From assembly GCF_005877905.1 (NCBI RefSeq), contig NZ_SWDV01000013.1:62001-126000 (forward strand): a stretch of 64,000 nucleotides of DNA, written 5' to 3'. This document shows positions 1 to 9,672 of this stretch, in pieces. The stretch comes from Pseudomonas nicosulfuronedens (GTDB lineage: Bacteria; Pseudomonadota; Gammaproteobacteria; Pseudomonadales; Pseudomonadaceae). Each line of letters starts with the position of its first letter. Position 1 is the first letter of the stretch. The translations under genes were made by a program, and so were the position numbers. The notes under the pieces are model-generated. The model was not told the DNA's origin. It was given only the letters and a program-made list of their open reading frames with translations, and did no database searches.

Positions 1-405
1 GGGCTGGCCGCCGACCTGCACCTGGACACTACGTTGCTGGGCGTCGACGTGATCGAGAACGGCGAAGTGATCGCCCGTGATGTCACCGAGGCGCAGTTGT
101 TCGAGCTGGTGAGCGGGCATCCAGCCTTCCTGCTGGTCACCGCCATCGGCGGGCAAGGACACATCCTCGGACGCGGCAACCAGCAGATCAGCCCGCGTGT
201 GCTGCGCGCCATCGGTATCGAGCGCCTGCGGGTGATCGCCACCAAGCGCAAGCTCGGCACCCTCGAAGGCCGGCCGCTGCTGGTGGACAGCGGGGATACC
301 GAACTGGACGCGAGCTTCCCGGCGGCCGTGAGGGTGTGGGCCGGCTACAAGGAAGAACTGCTCTATCCGCTGGGCTGGGGCAGCGACGACCAGCCGTCCG
401 TGTAG
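1..405 (+). CDS. ATP-NAD kinase-like protein, C-terminal part (partial)
   Basis: The reading frame is open from the first base, so this is the 3' end of a longer gene whose start lies outside the window. About 134 residues remain. The motif AIGGQGHILGRGNQQISP resembles the C-terminal region of the predicted ATP- or polyphosphate-dependent NAD kinase family (AcoX-like, COG3199), whose members are usually around 330-370 residues. A TTG at 34 could serve as a start only for a truncated product and is not believed. Family assignment is from motif memory and is moderately sure; whether it phosphorylates NAD or is the AcoX type cannot be told from this fragment. Confidence 0.6.
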   Translation, partial: GLAADLHLDTTLLGVDVIENGEVIARDVTEAQLFELVSGHPAFLLVTAIGGQGHILGRGNQQISPRVLRAIGIERLRVIATKRKLGTLEGRPLLVDSGDTELDASFPAAVRVWAGYKEELLYPLGWGSDDQPSV

Positions 406-568
406 CGCGTTATCCGCCGCGTCGGCACCGCTGGTGCTGGCGTCTGCCATGGCCATCTGTAGTGAGGCGGCAGCCGCGAAAGCCGAACCACCCCTCAGTA
501 CGGTGGTGCATGTCACCGGGCCTGATCTAGACTCCATCGCTTCGTGAAACTGGGCGGGGAGCAGGGCC

Positions 569-970
569 ATGCATACCGGCGGTTGTCTGTGCGGCGCGGT
601 GCGCTACGAGATCAGCGGCGAGCTGGCGCCAATCCAGGTCTGCCATTGCGGCCAGTGCCGCAAGGCGCAGGGCGGGCCGTTCGCCACCAACCTTCCCGTG
701 GATCGCGTGGCGTTTCGCCTGCTCAGCGGTGAGTCCGAGCTGGCCGAGTACCGCGCTACGCCAGAGAAGAAACGCGTGTTCTGCCGCACCTGCGGATCGC
801 CGATCTACAGCGCCCGCGATGCGTTGCCGGAAACTTTGCGGGTGCGTGCGGGAACCCTGGACGAGCCCGTGCGGACAAAGCTCGAAGCACATTACTACGT
901 CGATTCCCGCGCCACCTGGTGGCCGCTGGAGGACAATCTGCCCCGCTACGGGGGCGCAAAGCCGGGATGA
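569..970 (+). CDS. GFA/CENP-V family zinc protein
   Basis: This 133-residue protein has the full cysteine pattern of the GFA fold: C6-x-C8, then C25-x-C27-x2-C30, then C72-x2-C75 followed by GS. These residues bind two zinc ions in the family typified by glutathione-dependent formaldehyde-activating enzyme. The length is normal for a single-domain member. Most family members have no proven substrate, and involvement in formaldehyde or glutathione-adduct chemistry is only a family-level suggestion. The preceding sequence has a GGGGAGCAGGG purine stretch as a ribosome binding site. It stands ahead of a saccharopine-dehydrogenase-like gene on the same strand with a 49-base gap, so the two may be co-transcribed. 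Confidence 0.85.
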   Translation: MHTGGCLCGAVRYEISGELAPIQVCHCGQCRKAQGGPFATNLPVDRVAFRLLSGESELAEYRATPEKKRVFCRTCGSPIYSARDALPETLRVRAGTLDEPVRTKLEAHYYVDSRATWWPLEDNLPRYGGAKPG

Positions 971-1019
971 AGGAGCTGGCACCGCCAGCAGCAGTCAGGG
1001 AGCAACAGGGTCAGTGGCA

Positions 1020-2135
1020 ATGGAACGGAAATTTCGCGTGCTGGTGTTGGGCGGCTACGGCAACTTCGGCAGCCTGATCGTGCGCCGCCTCAGCGGCATC
1101 GACGGCATCCGCGTGCTGGTGGGCGGGCGCGACCAACGGCGCGCCAATGAGCTGGCCGCGCAGGTAGGCGGCGAGGCGGTTTGCCTGGACATGAACCAGC
1201 CGACGCTGGCCGGCCGCCTCAACGACCTGAAAGTCGACCTGGTGATCTCCACCGCCGGCCCTTTCCAGGGGCAGGATTACCGCGTCGCCCGCGCCGCCAT
1301 CGGCGCCCGCGCGCACTACATCGACCTGGCCGACGCTCGCCAGTTCGTCTGCGGCATCCACGAACTCGATCGTGCCGCGCGCAGCGCCGGGGTGCTGGTC
1401 TGTAGCGGCGCCAGTTCGGTGCCTGCGCTGGCCGCCTCGGTGATCGACGATTTGCTGCCGCGCTTCCAGCGCCTGGACAGCATCCACCACGGCATCAGTT
1501 CCTCGGCGAAGATTCCCGGCCAGGCCACGGTATCCGCGGTGCTGGGCTACTGTGGCAAGCCGTTGCGCCAGTGGCGCCAGGGTCGCTGGCAGGACGTGCA
1601 CGGCTGGCAGGGGCTGAATCGCCACCGTTTTCCGGCTCCCTTGGGGCAACGCTGGCTGGCCCACTGTGACGTACCGGACCTCGACCTGTTCCCGCAGCGC
1701 TACCCCGGCGTGCAGGACGTGCGTTTCTCCGCCGGCCTTGGCCTGGGCCTTACCCAGTTCGGCACCTGGGGCCTGTCCTGGCTGGTGCGTGCCGGGTTGG
1801 TGAAGGATGCCGCGCGCCTGGGCGCCGGCCTGCACCGCATCGCTGTGGCGATGGAGCCCTTGGGCGACGGGCGCAGTGGCATGTTCGTCCAGTTGCAGGG
1901 CGTCGATGGCGACGGCAAGCCGCTGGCGCTGTGCTGGGAAATGCTCGCGCAGCAAGACCACGGCCCGAACATTCCCTGTATGGCGGCGGTGGCTTTGGCG
2001 CGCAAGCTGGCGGCGGGGCAGTTGCGTCAGCGTGGCGCCACACCATGCATCGGCCTGCTCACTACCGGCGAGTACGTGGCCGAGCTGGAAGGATTGAACA
2101 TCTCCCACGGCCTGCGCGAAATGGCCGCGCACTGA
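1020..2135 (+). CDS. Saccharopine dehydrogenase family NAD(P)-binding protein
   Basis: This 371-residue protein begins with a Rossmann nucleotide-binding segment (VLVLGGYGNFG, residues about 7-17) and continues like the saccharopine dehydrogenase NADP-binding family. The frame is open upstream to 729. The ATG at 1020 is preferred because homologous sequence starts with the Rossmann strand, and the upstream part is the shadow of the GFA gene. The Shine-Dalgarno is weak. The motif VICS-type sequence DLVISTAGPFQGQDY (about residues 71-85) matches the family's TAGPF loop. The substrate is unknown; such proteins are not normally saccharopine enzymes. The following 165 bases hold the regulatory region of msuE. 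Confidence 0.8.
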   Translation: MERKFRVLVLGGYGNFGSLIVRRLSGIDGIRVLVGGRDQRRANELAAQVGGEAVCLDMNQPTLAGRLNDLKVDLVISTAGPFQGQDYRVARAAIGARAHYIDLADARQFVCGIHELDRAARSAGVLVCSGASSVPALAASVIDDLLPRFQRLDSIHHGISSSAKIPGQATVSAVLGYCGKPLRQWRQGRWQDVHGWQGLNRHRFPAPLGQRWLAHCDVPDLDLFPQRYPGVQDVRFSAGLGLGLTQFGTWGLSWLVRAGLVKDAARLGAGLHRIAVAMEPLGDGRSGMFVQLQGVDGDGKPLALCWEMLAQQDHGPNIPCMAAVALARKLAAGQLRQRGATPCIGLLTTGEYVAELEGLNISHGLREMAAH

Positions 2136-2142
2136 TCCTTGG

Positions 2143-2160
2143 GTGTTGCCAGGGCAACAG
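2143..2160. promoter_or_regulatory. Probable SfnR activator site upstream of msuE (distal palindrome)
   Basis: The inverted repeat TGTTGCC-AG-GGCAACA has perfect 7-base arms (2144-2150 and 2153-2159). The same palindrome occurs upstream of sfnG at 9060-9077. It sits about 100 bases above the sigma-54 promoter, the usual place for an enhancer of an RpoN activator. SfnR, encoded in this operon, is the obvious candidate to bind it. A second, half-conserved copy with a perfect left arm CTGTTGCC starts at 2174, exactly 31 bases further on. Binding is inferred. Confidence 0.7.
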
Positions 2161-2173
2161 TCGATCAGCAGCG

Positions 2174-2191
2174 CTGTTGCCACAGTGACAC
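2174..2191. promoter_or_regulatory. Second, degenerate SfnR-type half site
   Basis: The left arm CTGTTGCC is intact while the right arm is only half conserved (4 of 8). It lies 31 bases from the distal palindrome, close to three helical turns, so two activator dimers could sit on the same DNA face. The sfnG promoter has a comparable half-conserved element at the same 31-base spacing. Confidence 0.45.
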
Positions 2192-2242
2192 GAAGCACCG
2201 GGAAAACCGGCTGAAGTGCCCTGAAATCGCACATTTTCCTGT

Positions 2243-2258
2243 TGGTACGCCCCTTGCT
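2243..2258 (+). promoter_or_regulatory. Sigma-54 (RpoN) promoter of msuEDC-sfnR
   Basis: TGGTACGCCCCTTGCT fits the RpoN consensus TGGCACG-N4-TTGCW with one substitution. The GG and GC dinucleotides have exact -24/-12 spacing. Transcription would start near 2269, giving a leader of about 30 bases before the msuE ATG at 2301. Confidence 0.85.
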
Positions 2259-2300
2259 CTAGGCCTCTGTACCTAGCGCAACAGTCAACAGGGAAAACCC

Positions 2301-2858
2301 ATGACCAGCCCCATCAAAGTGGTCGCCGTCTCCGGCGGCACCTATCGCCCCTCGCGCACCCTGGTGCTCACCCAGGCCGTGCTCGACGCCCTCGGCGAGC
2401 AGCTTCCGGTAGACGCCCGAGTCATCGAACTGGCCGACATCGCCCGCCCGCTGGGCGCCGCACTGTCGCGCCAGGAGCTCTCCGCCGAGCTGGAAGCCAC
2501 CCTGCGCGAGATCGAGACCGCCGACCTGCTGGTGGTTGCGTCGCCGGTCTACCGCGGCTCCTATCCGGGCCTGCTCAAGCACCTGTTCGACCTGGTGGAC
2601 ATGAACGCCCTGATCGACACCCCGGTACTGCTCGCCGCCACCGGCGGCAGCGAGCGCCACGCGCTGGTCCTCGACCACCAGCTGCGCCCGCTGTTCAGCT
2701 TCTTCCAGTCGATCACGCTGCCCATCGGCGTGTACGCCAGCGAAGCGGACTTCGCCAACTACCAGATCGCCAGCGACACCCTGCGCGCCCGCATCCAGCT
2801 GGCCGCCGAACGCGCCGCGCCGCTGTTCGTCCGCCCGCAACTGCGCAAGACCGCCTGA
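2301..2858 (+). CDS. msuE: NAD(P)H-dependent FMN reductase MsuE
   Basis: This 185-residue flavodoxin-like reductase supplies reduced FMN to the sulfonate monooxygenases encoded next to it. The phosphate-binding loop [10 protein letters not shown] lies at residues 11-20 and the second FMN loop [10 protein letters not shown] at 81-90, as in MsuE/SsuE. The sequence is very close to what I recall of P. aeruginosa MsuE. The gene begins the operon msuE-msuD-msuC-sfnR behind an RpoN promoter, with a 10-base gap to msuD. It acts in the cytoplasm in the use of methanesulfonate and related C1 sulfur compounds during sulfate limitation. Assignment to msuE rather than ssuE is based on the msuEDC gene order. 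Confidence 0.93.
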   Translation: MTSPIKVVAVSGGTYRPSRTLVLTQAVLDALGEQLPVDARVIELADIARPLGAALSRQELSAELEATLREIETADLLVVASPVYRGSYPGLLKHLFDLVDMNALIDTPVLLAATGGSERHALVLDHQLRPLFSFFQSITLPIGVYASEADFANYQIASDTLRARIQLAAERAAPLFVRPQLRKTA

Positions 2859-2868
2859 GGAGCCCGCG

Positions 2869-4014
2869 ATGAACGTGTTCTGGTTCCTGCCGACCCACGG
2901 CGACGGTCATTTCCTCGGCACCAGCGAGGGCGCGCGCCCGGTGTCGCTGCCGTACCTGAAACAGATCGCCCAGGCTGCCGATTCCCTCGGCTATTACGGC
3001 GTGCTGATTCCCACCGGCCGTTCCTGTGAGGATTCCTGGGTCGTCGCCTCGGCCCTGGCGCCGCTGACCGAGCGCCTGCGTTACCTGGTGGCGATCCGTC
3101 CGGGGATCATCTCGCCGACCGTGTCCGCGCGCATGGCCGCGACCCTGGATCGGCTGTCCGGCGGACGCCTGCTGATCAACGTGGTCACCGGCGGCGATCC
3201 GGATGAAAACCGCGGCGACGGCATCCACCTCAGCCATGCCGAGCGCTATGAAGTCACCGATGAATTCCTGCGTATCTGGCGCCGCGTGCTGCAGGGCGAA
3301 TCCGTGGACTTCAATGGCAAGCACCTGCAGGTGGAGAACGCCAAGGCGCTCTATCCGCCGATCCAGAAGCCTTATCCGCCGCTGTACTTCGGTGGCTCCT
3401 CCGCTGAGGCTCACGATCTGGCCGCCGAGCAGGTGGACGTCTACCTGACCTGGGGCGAGCCGCCGCAAGCGGTCGCGCAGAAGATTGCCGATGTGCGCGA
3501 GAAAGCCGCAAAACAGGGCCGCACCGTCAAGTTCGGCATTCGCCTGCACGTGATCGTCCGCGAGACCGCCGAGGAAGCCTGGCAGGCCGCCGACAAGCTG
3601 ATCGCCAACATCTCCGACGAGACCATCGCCAACGCGCAGAAGTCCTTCGCCCGCTTCGACTCCGAAGGCCAGCGGCGCATGGCCGCGCTGCACGGCGGCC
3701 GCCGTGACCAACTGGAGATCTACCCCAATCTCTGGGCCGGTGTCGGCCTGGTACGCGGCGGCGCCGGTACCGCACTGGTGGGTGATCCGCAGCAGGTCGC
3801 CGAGCGCATCAGGGAATACGCGGACCTGGGGATCGACAGCTTCATCTTCTCCGGCTACCCGCACCTGGAAGAGGCCTACCGCTTCGCCGAGCTGGTCTTC
3901 CCGCTGCTGCCCGAGCCCTATGCGAGCCTCGCCGGGCGCGGCGTGACCAATCTCACCGGGCCCTTCGGCGAGATGATCGCCAACGACGTGCTGCCCGGAC
4001 GCAAGGCCGGTTGA
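2869..4014 (+). CDS. msuD: FMNH2-dependent methanesulfonate/alkanesulfonate monooxygenase MsuD
   Basis: This 381-residue enzyme is of the bacterial luciferase-like TIM-barrel type. It uses FMNH2 from MsuE and O2 to split the C-S bond of a short alkanesulfonate, releasing sulfite and the aldehyde. Residues C53, R225, H227 and R296 fall where SsuD has C54, R226, H228 and R297, the key active-site positions of that family. The start follows the Shine-Dalgarno GAGGAGC 10 bases after the msuE stop. It is followed after 63 bases by msuC. MsuD prefers methanesulfonate in P. aeruginosa; the range here is inferred from the gene order. Confidence 0.93.
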   Translation: MNVFWFLPTHGDGHFLGTSEGARPVSLPYLKQIAQAADSLGYYGVLIPTGRSCEDSWVVASALAPLTERLRYLVAIRPGIISPTVSARMAATLDRLSGGRLLINVVTGGDPDENRGDGIHLSHAERYEVTDEFLRIWRRVLQGESVDFNGKHLQVENAKALYPPIQKPYPPLYFGGSSAEAHDLAAEQVDVYLTWGEPPQAVAQKIADVREKAAKQGRTVKFGIRLHVIVRETAEEAWQAADKLIANISDETIANAQKSFARFDSEGQRRMAALHGGRRDQLEIYPNLWAGVGLVRGGAGTALVGDPQQVAERIREYADLGIDSFIFSGYPHLEEAYRFAELVFPLLPEPYASLAGRGVTNLTGPFGEMIANDVLPGRKAG

Positions 4015-4077
4015 GATCCCCCTGATGTGCCGGGCAGGGGCCCGGCGCATCCCGAATCGATAGAAGAGGAAGCGAGC

Positions 4078-5258
4078 GTGAACGCCAATACGCGTCTCGA
4101 CGCACAGACACCCGGGCAGATCGCCCAGCGCCTGGCCGCCGGTTTCGCCGAAACCGCCGCCGAGCGTGACATCCGTGGCGGTACGCCGAAGGCCGAGCGC
4201 GATGCGCTGCGCCAGAGCGGACTGCTGTCGCTGATTATCCCCACCGAGTACGGCGGCCTGGGTGCGGACTGGAGCACCACGCTGGACGTCGTGCGCCAGT
4301 TTGCCGTGGTCGACAGCTCCATCGCCCACGTGTTCGGCTTCCAGCACCTGATGCTGGCAACCGTGCGCCTGTTCTCCCGCCCGGAGCAGTGGCAGCCGTG
4401 GTTCGAGCTGACCGCGCGCAATCGATGGTTCTGGGGCAACGCGCTGAATCCGCTGGATACCCGCACCGTTTCGCGCACCTTCGCCGGCTGGCGCGAGTTC
4501 TCCGGACGCAAGAGCTTCTGCTCCGGCGCGCTGGACTCGGAAATGCTCATCGCTTCGGCACTCGACGGCGAGGGCGGCAAGCTGCTGATCGCTGCCATCC
4601 CCACCGCGCGCAGCGGCATCAGCCTGGGCCACGACTGGGACAACATGGGCCAGCGCCAGACCGACAGCGGCAGCGCCACCTTCGAGCGCGTGCGGGTGGA
4701 GGAGAGCGAGCTGCTGCTCGATCCGGGCCCGCTGAGCACGCCGTTCGCCTGTCTGCGCCCGCTGATCGCGCAGCTGATCTTCACCCACGTCTTCCTTGGC
4801 ATCGCCGAAGGCGCCTTCGAGGAAGCGCGGCAATACACGCTCAAGGAGGCCCGTCCGTGGTTCCGCTCCAGTGCCGCCACGGTCGGCGAGGACCCCTACG
4901 TGCTCGCGCATTACGGCGAGTTCTGGGTCGGCCTGGAAAGCACGCGCCTACTGGTCCGTCGCGCCGCACAATTGCTCGACGAAGCCTGGAGCAAGGGCGC
5001 TGCACTGGATGCCGACGAACGCGGGCGGCTGGCCGTGGCCATCGCCACCGCCAAGGTCGCCGCTACTCGCAACGGCCTGGAAATCTGCAACCGCCTGTTC
5101 GAGGTCACCGGTGCGCGCTCCACCCACGCCGCGCTGCGCATCGACCGCTACTGGCGCAACCTGCGCACCCAGACCCTGCACGACCCGGTGGACTACAAGG
5201 TTCGCGAGCTGGGTGACTGGGCGCTGAACCAGCAACTGCCGCAACCGACTTTCTACTC

Positions 5259-5262
<4 letters not shown>
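4078..5262 (+). CDS. msuC: FMNH2-dependent methanesulfinate monooxygenase MsuC
   Basis: MsuC is an acyl-CoA-dehydrogenase-fold flavin monooxygenase of 394 residues. It acts next to MsuD in the methanesulfonate pathway, oxidising methanesulfinate to methanesulfonate. The GTG at 4078 is chosen as start because GAGGAAG lies 7-9 bases upstream and the N-terminal VNANTRLDAQTPGQIA matches MsuC. The frame stays open to 4027 but lacks a ribosome binding site there. The C-terminal region (TGARSTHAALRIDRYWRN) carries the fold's substrate and flavin contact segment. The stop overlaps the sfnR start as ATGA, which implies translational coupling. The sequence closely resembles remembered P. aeruginosa MsuC. 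Confidence 0.92.
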
Positions 5263-6377
<1,115 letters not shown>

Positions 6378-6501
6378 GGCCTGCTGCTTGGGCCTGTCTA
6401 TTTGGAGGTATTCGCCGCGGGCCACTGATCCACGGCAACGAAACGGGCCAGTGGCCAGCCTAGACTCCGGGACCGCCCATCCCAAGCGAAAGGAGTCACC
6501 C

Positions 6502-7674
6502 ATGCACGTGGACATCGCCATCGTCGGCGCCGGCCCCGCCGGGCTTTGCCTGGCCCGCTCGCTGTCGGGCAACGGCCTGTCGATCCTGCTGATCGACCGC
6601 CAGCCGCTGGCCGCCGTGTCCGAGCCTGCCGAGGACGGCCGGGAGATCGCCCTGACCCATGCCTCCCGCGCCGAACTGCAGCGGCTGGGGATGTGGTCAC
6701 GGATCGATCCCGAGGAAGTCTCGCCGCTGCGCGATGCCCAGGTGCTCAATGGCCCTTCGCTGTTCACCCTGCGCATCGAGGCCGAGCAGGCCGGCGCCGA
6801 GCAACTGGGGTATTTCGTCTCCAACCAGATGATCCGCCGCGCTGCCTTCGACGCAGTGCACGAGTGCGCGGATGTCTCGCTGGTGTGCGGACGCGCCTTG
6901 CGTTCGCTGCAGGTCCGGCAGGATGGCGTGGCGCTGACCCTGGACGATGACAGCCGCGTCCATGCGCGCCTGCTGGTCGCCGCCGACAGTCGCTTTTCCG
7001 AGACTCGCCGCATGCTGGGTATCGGTGCGAGCATGGAGGACTTCGGCAAGACCATGATGGTCTGCCGCATGGCCCATGAGAAACCGCACCACAACGTCGC
7101 CTGGGAATGGTTCGGCTACGGACAGACCCTGGCGCTGCTGCCGATCAATGGCGACCGCTCCTCCGTAGTGCTGACCTTGCCGCAGCGCGAGATGGCGCCG
7201 CTGCTGGAACTGGACGAGCAGGCCTTCGCCCGTGAGATGGAGCGTCGCTTCGACCGCCGTCTGGGCGGCATGGAGCTGCTCGGCCCGCGTCACAGTTACC
7301 CGTTGGTCGGGGTGTACTCGGATCGTTTCGTCGGTCCGCGCAGTGCGCTGATTGGTGATGCCGCCGTCGGCATGCACCCGGTCACCGCGCACGGCTTCAA
7401 CTTCGGTCTGCAGAGCCAGCGTCGGCTGGCCAATGAAATCCTTGCTACCCATCGCCGGGGCGGCGATATCGGCGGTACCTGGCCGCTGCGCCGCTACGCC
7501 ATGGCTCACCGCCTGGCGACCTGGCCGCTTTACCAGGCCACCCGATTGATCGTCGGCATGTACACCGACCCGCGCCCGCCAGTTCGTCTGCTGCGCAATG
7601 CCGGCCTGCGCCTGGCGCAGAACCTGCCGCCGCTGCGCACGGCGATTGCGAAGCACCTGACACAGGGCGCCTGA
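6502..7674 (+). CDS. UbiH/UbiM-family FAD-dependent hydroxylase
   Basis: This 390-residue monooxygenase is of the UbiH/UbiF/COQ6 group. It has the dinucleotide motif IVGAGPAG (residues 7-14) and the second FAD motif SALIGDAAVGMHP near residue 285. Start at 6502 follows AAAGGAG; an upstream extension to 6388 lacks family similarity. It may be the ubiquinone C5-hydroxylase variant UbiM, or a flavin hydroxylase for a small aromatic. The sulfur genes beside it do not settle this. It follows sfnR by 124 bases with no clear terminator between, and is convergent with sfnG across a REP pair. Confidence 0.78.
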   Translation: MHVDIAIVGAGPAGLCLARSLSGNGLSILLIDRQPLAAVSEPAEDGREIALTHASRAELQRLGMWSRIDPEEVSPLRDAQVLNGPSLFTLRIEAEQAGAEQLGYFVSNQMIRRAAFDAVHECADVSLVCGRALRSLQVRQDGVALTLDDDSRVHARLLVAADSRFSETRRMLGIGASMEDFGKTMMVCRMAHEKPHHNVAWEWFGYGQTLALLPINGDRSSVVLTLPQREMAPLLELDEQAFAREMERRFDRRLGGMELLGPRHSYPLVGVYSDRFVGPRSALIGDAAVGMHPVTAHGFNFGLQSQRRLANEILATHRRGGDIGGTWPLRRYAMAHRLATWPLYQATRLIVGMYTDPRPPVRLLRNAGLRLAQNLPPLRTAIAKHLTQGA

Positions 7675-7679
7675 GGGCG

Positions 7680-7753
7680 TTCGCGAGCAAGCTCGCTCCT
7701 ACAGTCACTGGGACTTTCGGTGTGCTCTTCGTAGGAGCGAGCTTGCTCGCGAA
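7680..7753. repeat. REP-type inverted pair (family A)
   Basis: Two 23-base copies face each other at 7680-7702 and 7731-7753. Each has the core GAGCGAGCTTGCTCGC and ends in GTAGG/CCTAC at its outer or inner side. The pair lies between convergent genes and could fold into a large hairpin that ends transcription from both sides. The same family occurs at 13730-13794 and 20733-20809. Pseudomonas REPs of this kind are mobilised by RAYT transposases; none is in this window. Confidence 0.85.
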
Positions 7754-7810
7754 CCAAAGTCCGCCTGTGGTCCGGCCTGGAGACGATCGGGTGCGCCGAA
7801 TCCCTGGTTA

Positions 7811-8905
7811 TCAGGCCGCTTCGGTCTGCCGCGCTTTCTTCTGCTCCAGCTCGCGCACCAGCGGCAGTACCTTTTCACCGAAGTAGCGCACCTCTTCCTG
7901 GAAGTGCAGAAAGCCCGCCAGCACCAGGTCCACGCCCACTGCCTTGAGCGCGACGATTCGCTCGGCGATCTGCTGCGGCGTGCCGATCAGGTTGGTCTTG
8001 AAGCCGTCGTTGTACTGCACCAGGTCCTCGAAGCTGGACTTGGCCCAGTTGCCTTCGCCCTCCGGTGACGCCGCACCGGCCTGTTTCGCCGCGTGGCCAA
8101 AGGCGTTCACCGCTTCCGGGTCGGCCTTGTCGATGATCTCGGCGAGCACCGCGCGGGCTTCTTCCTCGGTGTCGCGGGCGATGACGAAGGCGTTTACCCC
8201 GATCTTCACCGAGTGCCCGTTGGCGACGGCTTTTTCGCGGATGTCGTCCACCTGGGCCTTGATGCCTTCCACGCTGTTGCCGTTGGTGAAATACCAGTCG
8301 GATACGCGCGAAGCCATGTCACGGGCAGCCCGCGAGCTGCCGCCCTGGAAGATTTCCGGGTGCGGGCGCTGGATGGGCCTGGGTTTCAGGTTGTAATCGT
8401 GGAAGCGATAGAAGTCGCCCTTGAAGGTGAAGTTGTCCTGGGTCCAGATGCCCTTCAGGGCGCGGATGAATTCCTCCGAGCGGCGATAGCGCTCGTCGTG
8501 CTCCAGCCAGGGCTCGCCGATGGCCTGGAACTCGCCCTTGAACCAGCCGCTGACGATATTCACGGCGATGCGTCCGGCGGTGAGCTGGTCGATGGTCGCC
8601 AGTTGCTTGGCCGCCAGTGCCGGCGTCCAGGGGCCGGGGAGGATGGCGGCGATCACCTTGAGCTTTTCGGTGGCGCCCAGCAGCGCGTGGCTGAAAGCGA
8701 CCGACTCGTGCTGGTACTCGGCGCCGTAGCCGGCGGTGAAGCGGATCTGTGTCAGCGCGTAGTCGAACCCCGCATCCTCGGCGATGCGCGCCAGCTGGCG
8801 GTTGTAATCGATGTCCCAGTGGGTGCGCTGTTCTATCTTGCTGACCACCAGGCCGCCGCTGACGTTGGGGACCCAGTAGGCGAAGCGGATCGGTTGTTGG
8901 CTCAT
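7811..8905 (-). CDS. sfnG: Dimethylsulfone monooxygenase SfnG
   Basis: SfnG is an FMNH2-dependent luciferase-like enzyme that converts dimethylsulfone to methanesulfinate, the step feeding MsuC and MsuD. The protein is 364 residues from the ATG at 8905, which has AGGAG 8 bases upstream. The open frame runs to 9046 but the extra residues are unrelated. Motifs such as YWVPNVSGGLVVSKIEQ at the N-terminus and IFQGGSSRAARDMASR in the middle are typical of SfnG. It stands alone, reading towards the msu operon, with its own RpoN promoter and SfnR-type palindrome. Reduced flavin would come from MsuE or another reductase. Confidence 0.92.
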   Translation of the reverse strand: MSQQPIRFAYWVPNVSGGLVVSKIEQRTHWDIDYNRQLARIAEDAGFDYALTQIRFTAGYGAEYQHESVAFSHALLGATEKLKVIAAILPGPWTPALAAKQLATIDQLTAGRIAVNIVSGWFKGEFQAIGEPWLEHDERYRRSEEFIRALKGIWTQDNFTFKGDFYRFHDYNLKPRPIQRPHPEIFQGGSSRAARDMASRVSDWYFTNGNSVEGIKAQVDDIREKAVANGHSVKIGVNAFVIARDTEEEARAVLAEIIDKADPEAVNAFGHAAKQAGAASPEGEGNWAKSSFEDLVQYNDGFKTNLIGTPQQIAERIVALKAVGVDLVLAGFLHFQEEVRYFGEKVLPLVRELEQKKARQTEAA

Positions 8906-8957
8906 GGCTCGGGCTCCTCGGGGCTGCACAGCGGCGAAGGTGCCGCAGGGTGAGCAG

Positions 8958-8973
8958 AGCGAAAGCCGTGCCA
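8958..8973 (-). promoter_or_regulatory. Sigma-54 (RpoN) promoter of sfnG
   Basis: On the minus strand this reads TGGCACGGCTTTCGCT. It matches TGGCACG-N4-TTGCW at all positions but one and has exact GG/GC spacing. Transcription would begin near 8947, about 41 bases before the sfnG start codon at 8905. Confidence 0.85.
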
Positions 8974-9059
8974 CGAGAGGAAATTTCTGGCGGATCAGAC
9001 ACTTGGTGATTGGCCGGGACAGCGGCTGCTGTTCCTTCTGGTGCAACGCTGCTGGCCAA

Positions 9060-9077
9060 CTGTTGCCCAGGCAACAG
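9060..9077. promoter_or_regulatory. Probable SfnR activator site upstream of sfnG
   Basis: CTGTTGCCCAGGCAACAG is a perfect palindrome with 8-base arms and a 2-base centre. It shares both arms with the site at 2143-2160 and lies about 100 bases above the sfnG RpoN promoter. A partly conserved copy (CTGTTCCT half) starts 31 bases nearer the promoter at 9029. Binding by SfnR is inferred from the two-promoter coincidence. Confidence 0.7.
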
Positions 9078-9205
9078 CGCGGGGTGCGACAACCGGCCCC
9101 TGAGCAGGCGCCGGCAACGCTGTCAGAATTCGACGTTCACCCGCTCATAGAAGCGGGGACCTCCTGCGTGCGAATCCATAACAGGAAAAATCCAGGGGCA
9201 CCACC

Positions 9206-9526
9206 ATGGCCATCACTTCCAGCGATATCTGCACTGCCGCCGACGGGTTGTCGGGCTTCGTCGGCTTCAACCTCAAGACCGGCAAGTACATCGTGCGTTT
9301 CAGCGAGGATTCCTTCGGCATGGATGTGGCCGAGGACAGCATCCGCCCGTCCTGCGAGTTCGTCTGGGCGCAGAAGAACGGCCTGGTGATGACCCTGAGC
9401 CGCGAATGCCTGCAGATCCTCGCCGAGCAGAACATCCATGATCGCCTGAATCTGAACGAGGCACTGCTCACCTACCTGCGTCGCACCGACCTGCCGGAGA
9501 TCGCCGCCGAGCGTCATCTGAAGTGA
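9206..9526 (+). CDS. Hypothetical protein of 106 residues
   Basis: I do not recognise the family. The protein is acidic to neutral, has no signal peptide or membrane segment, and contains a compact N-terminal region (GFVGFNLKTGKYIVRFSEDSFG) that looks like beta-strands, followed by helical sequence. CAGGGG precedes the ATG by about 7 bases. It is divergent from sfnG, and the SfnR-type palindrome lies 129 bases upstream. I found no RpoN promoter in its own direction. Codon use is like its neighbours and supports a real gene. A role in sulfur starvation would be guesswork. Confidence 0.65.
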   Translation: MAITSSDICTAADGLSGFVGFNLKTGKYIVRFSEDSFGMDVAEDSIRPSCEFVWAQKNGLVMTLSRECLQILAEQNIHDRLNLNEALLTYLRRTDLPEIAAERHLK

Positions 9527-9633
9527 TTGCCACGCCCGGGCGCCGGGCGTTCGCAGGGGCGGGGCGCCGGGCAGCGCGAAGCCGGGGAGGGGTTCGCGGG
9601 CCCGCTCCTGCGGAGTACGAGACAGCAGGATGC

Positions 9634-9660
9634 GTTGGAGCGGATAAAGTCCGCTCCAAC
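9634..9660. terminator. Hairpin between convergent genes, probable terminator
   Basis: GTTGGAGCGGA and TCCGCTCCAAC form a perfect 11-base stem around the loop TAAAG. It lies 13 bases beyond the cytochrome gene stop on the minus strand and downstream of the small gene on the plus strand. There is no clean T-run, so its strength as a terminator is uncertain. Confidence 0.5.
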
Positions 9661-9672
9661 GCTCTTTGCGCC

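Noticed and set aside
729..1019. N-terminal extension of the saccharopine-dehydrogenase-like gene
   Set aside because: It overlaps the GFA gene in another frame and has no similarity to the family. The ATG at 1020 begins right before the Rossmann motif.
6378..6501. RpoN promoter between sfnR and the flavin hydroxylase
   Set aside because: No TGG-N10-GC element with correct spacing was found, so membership of the hydroxylase in the sulfur regulon is unsupported.
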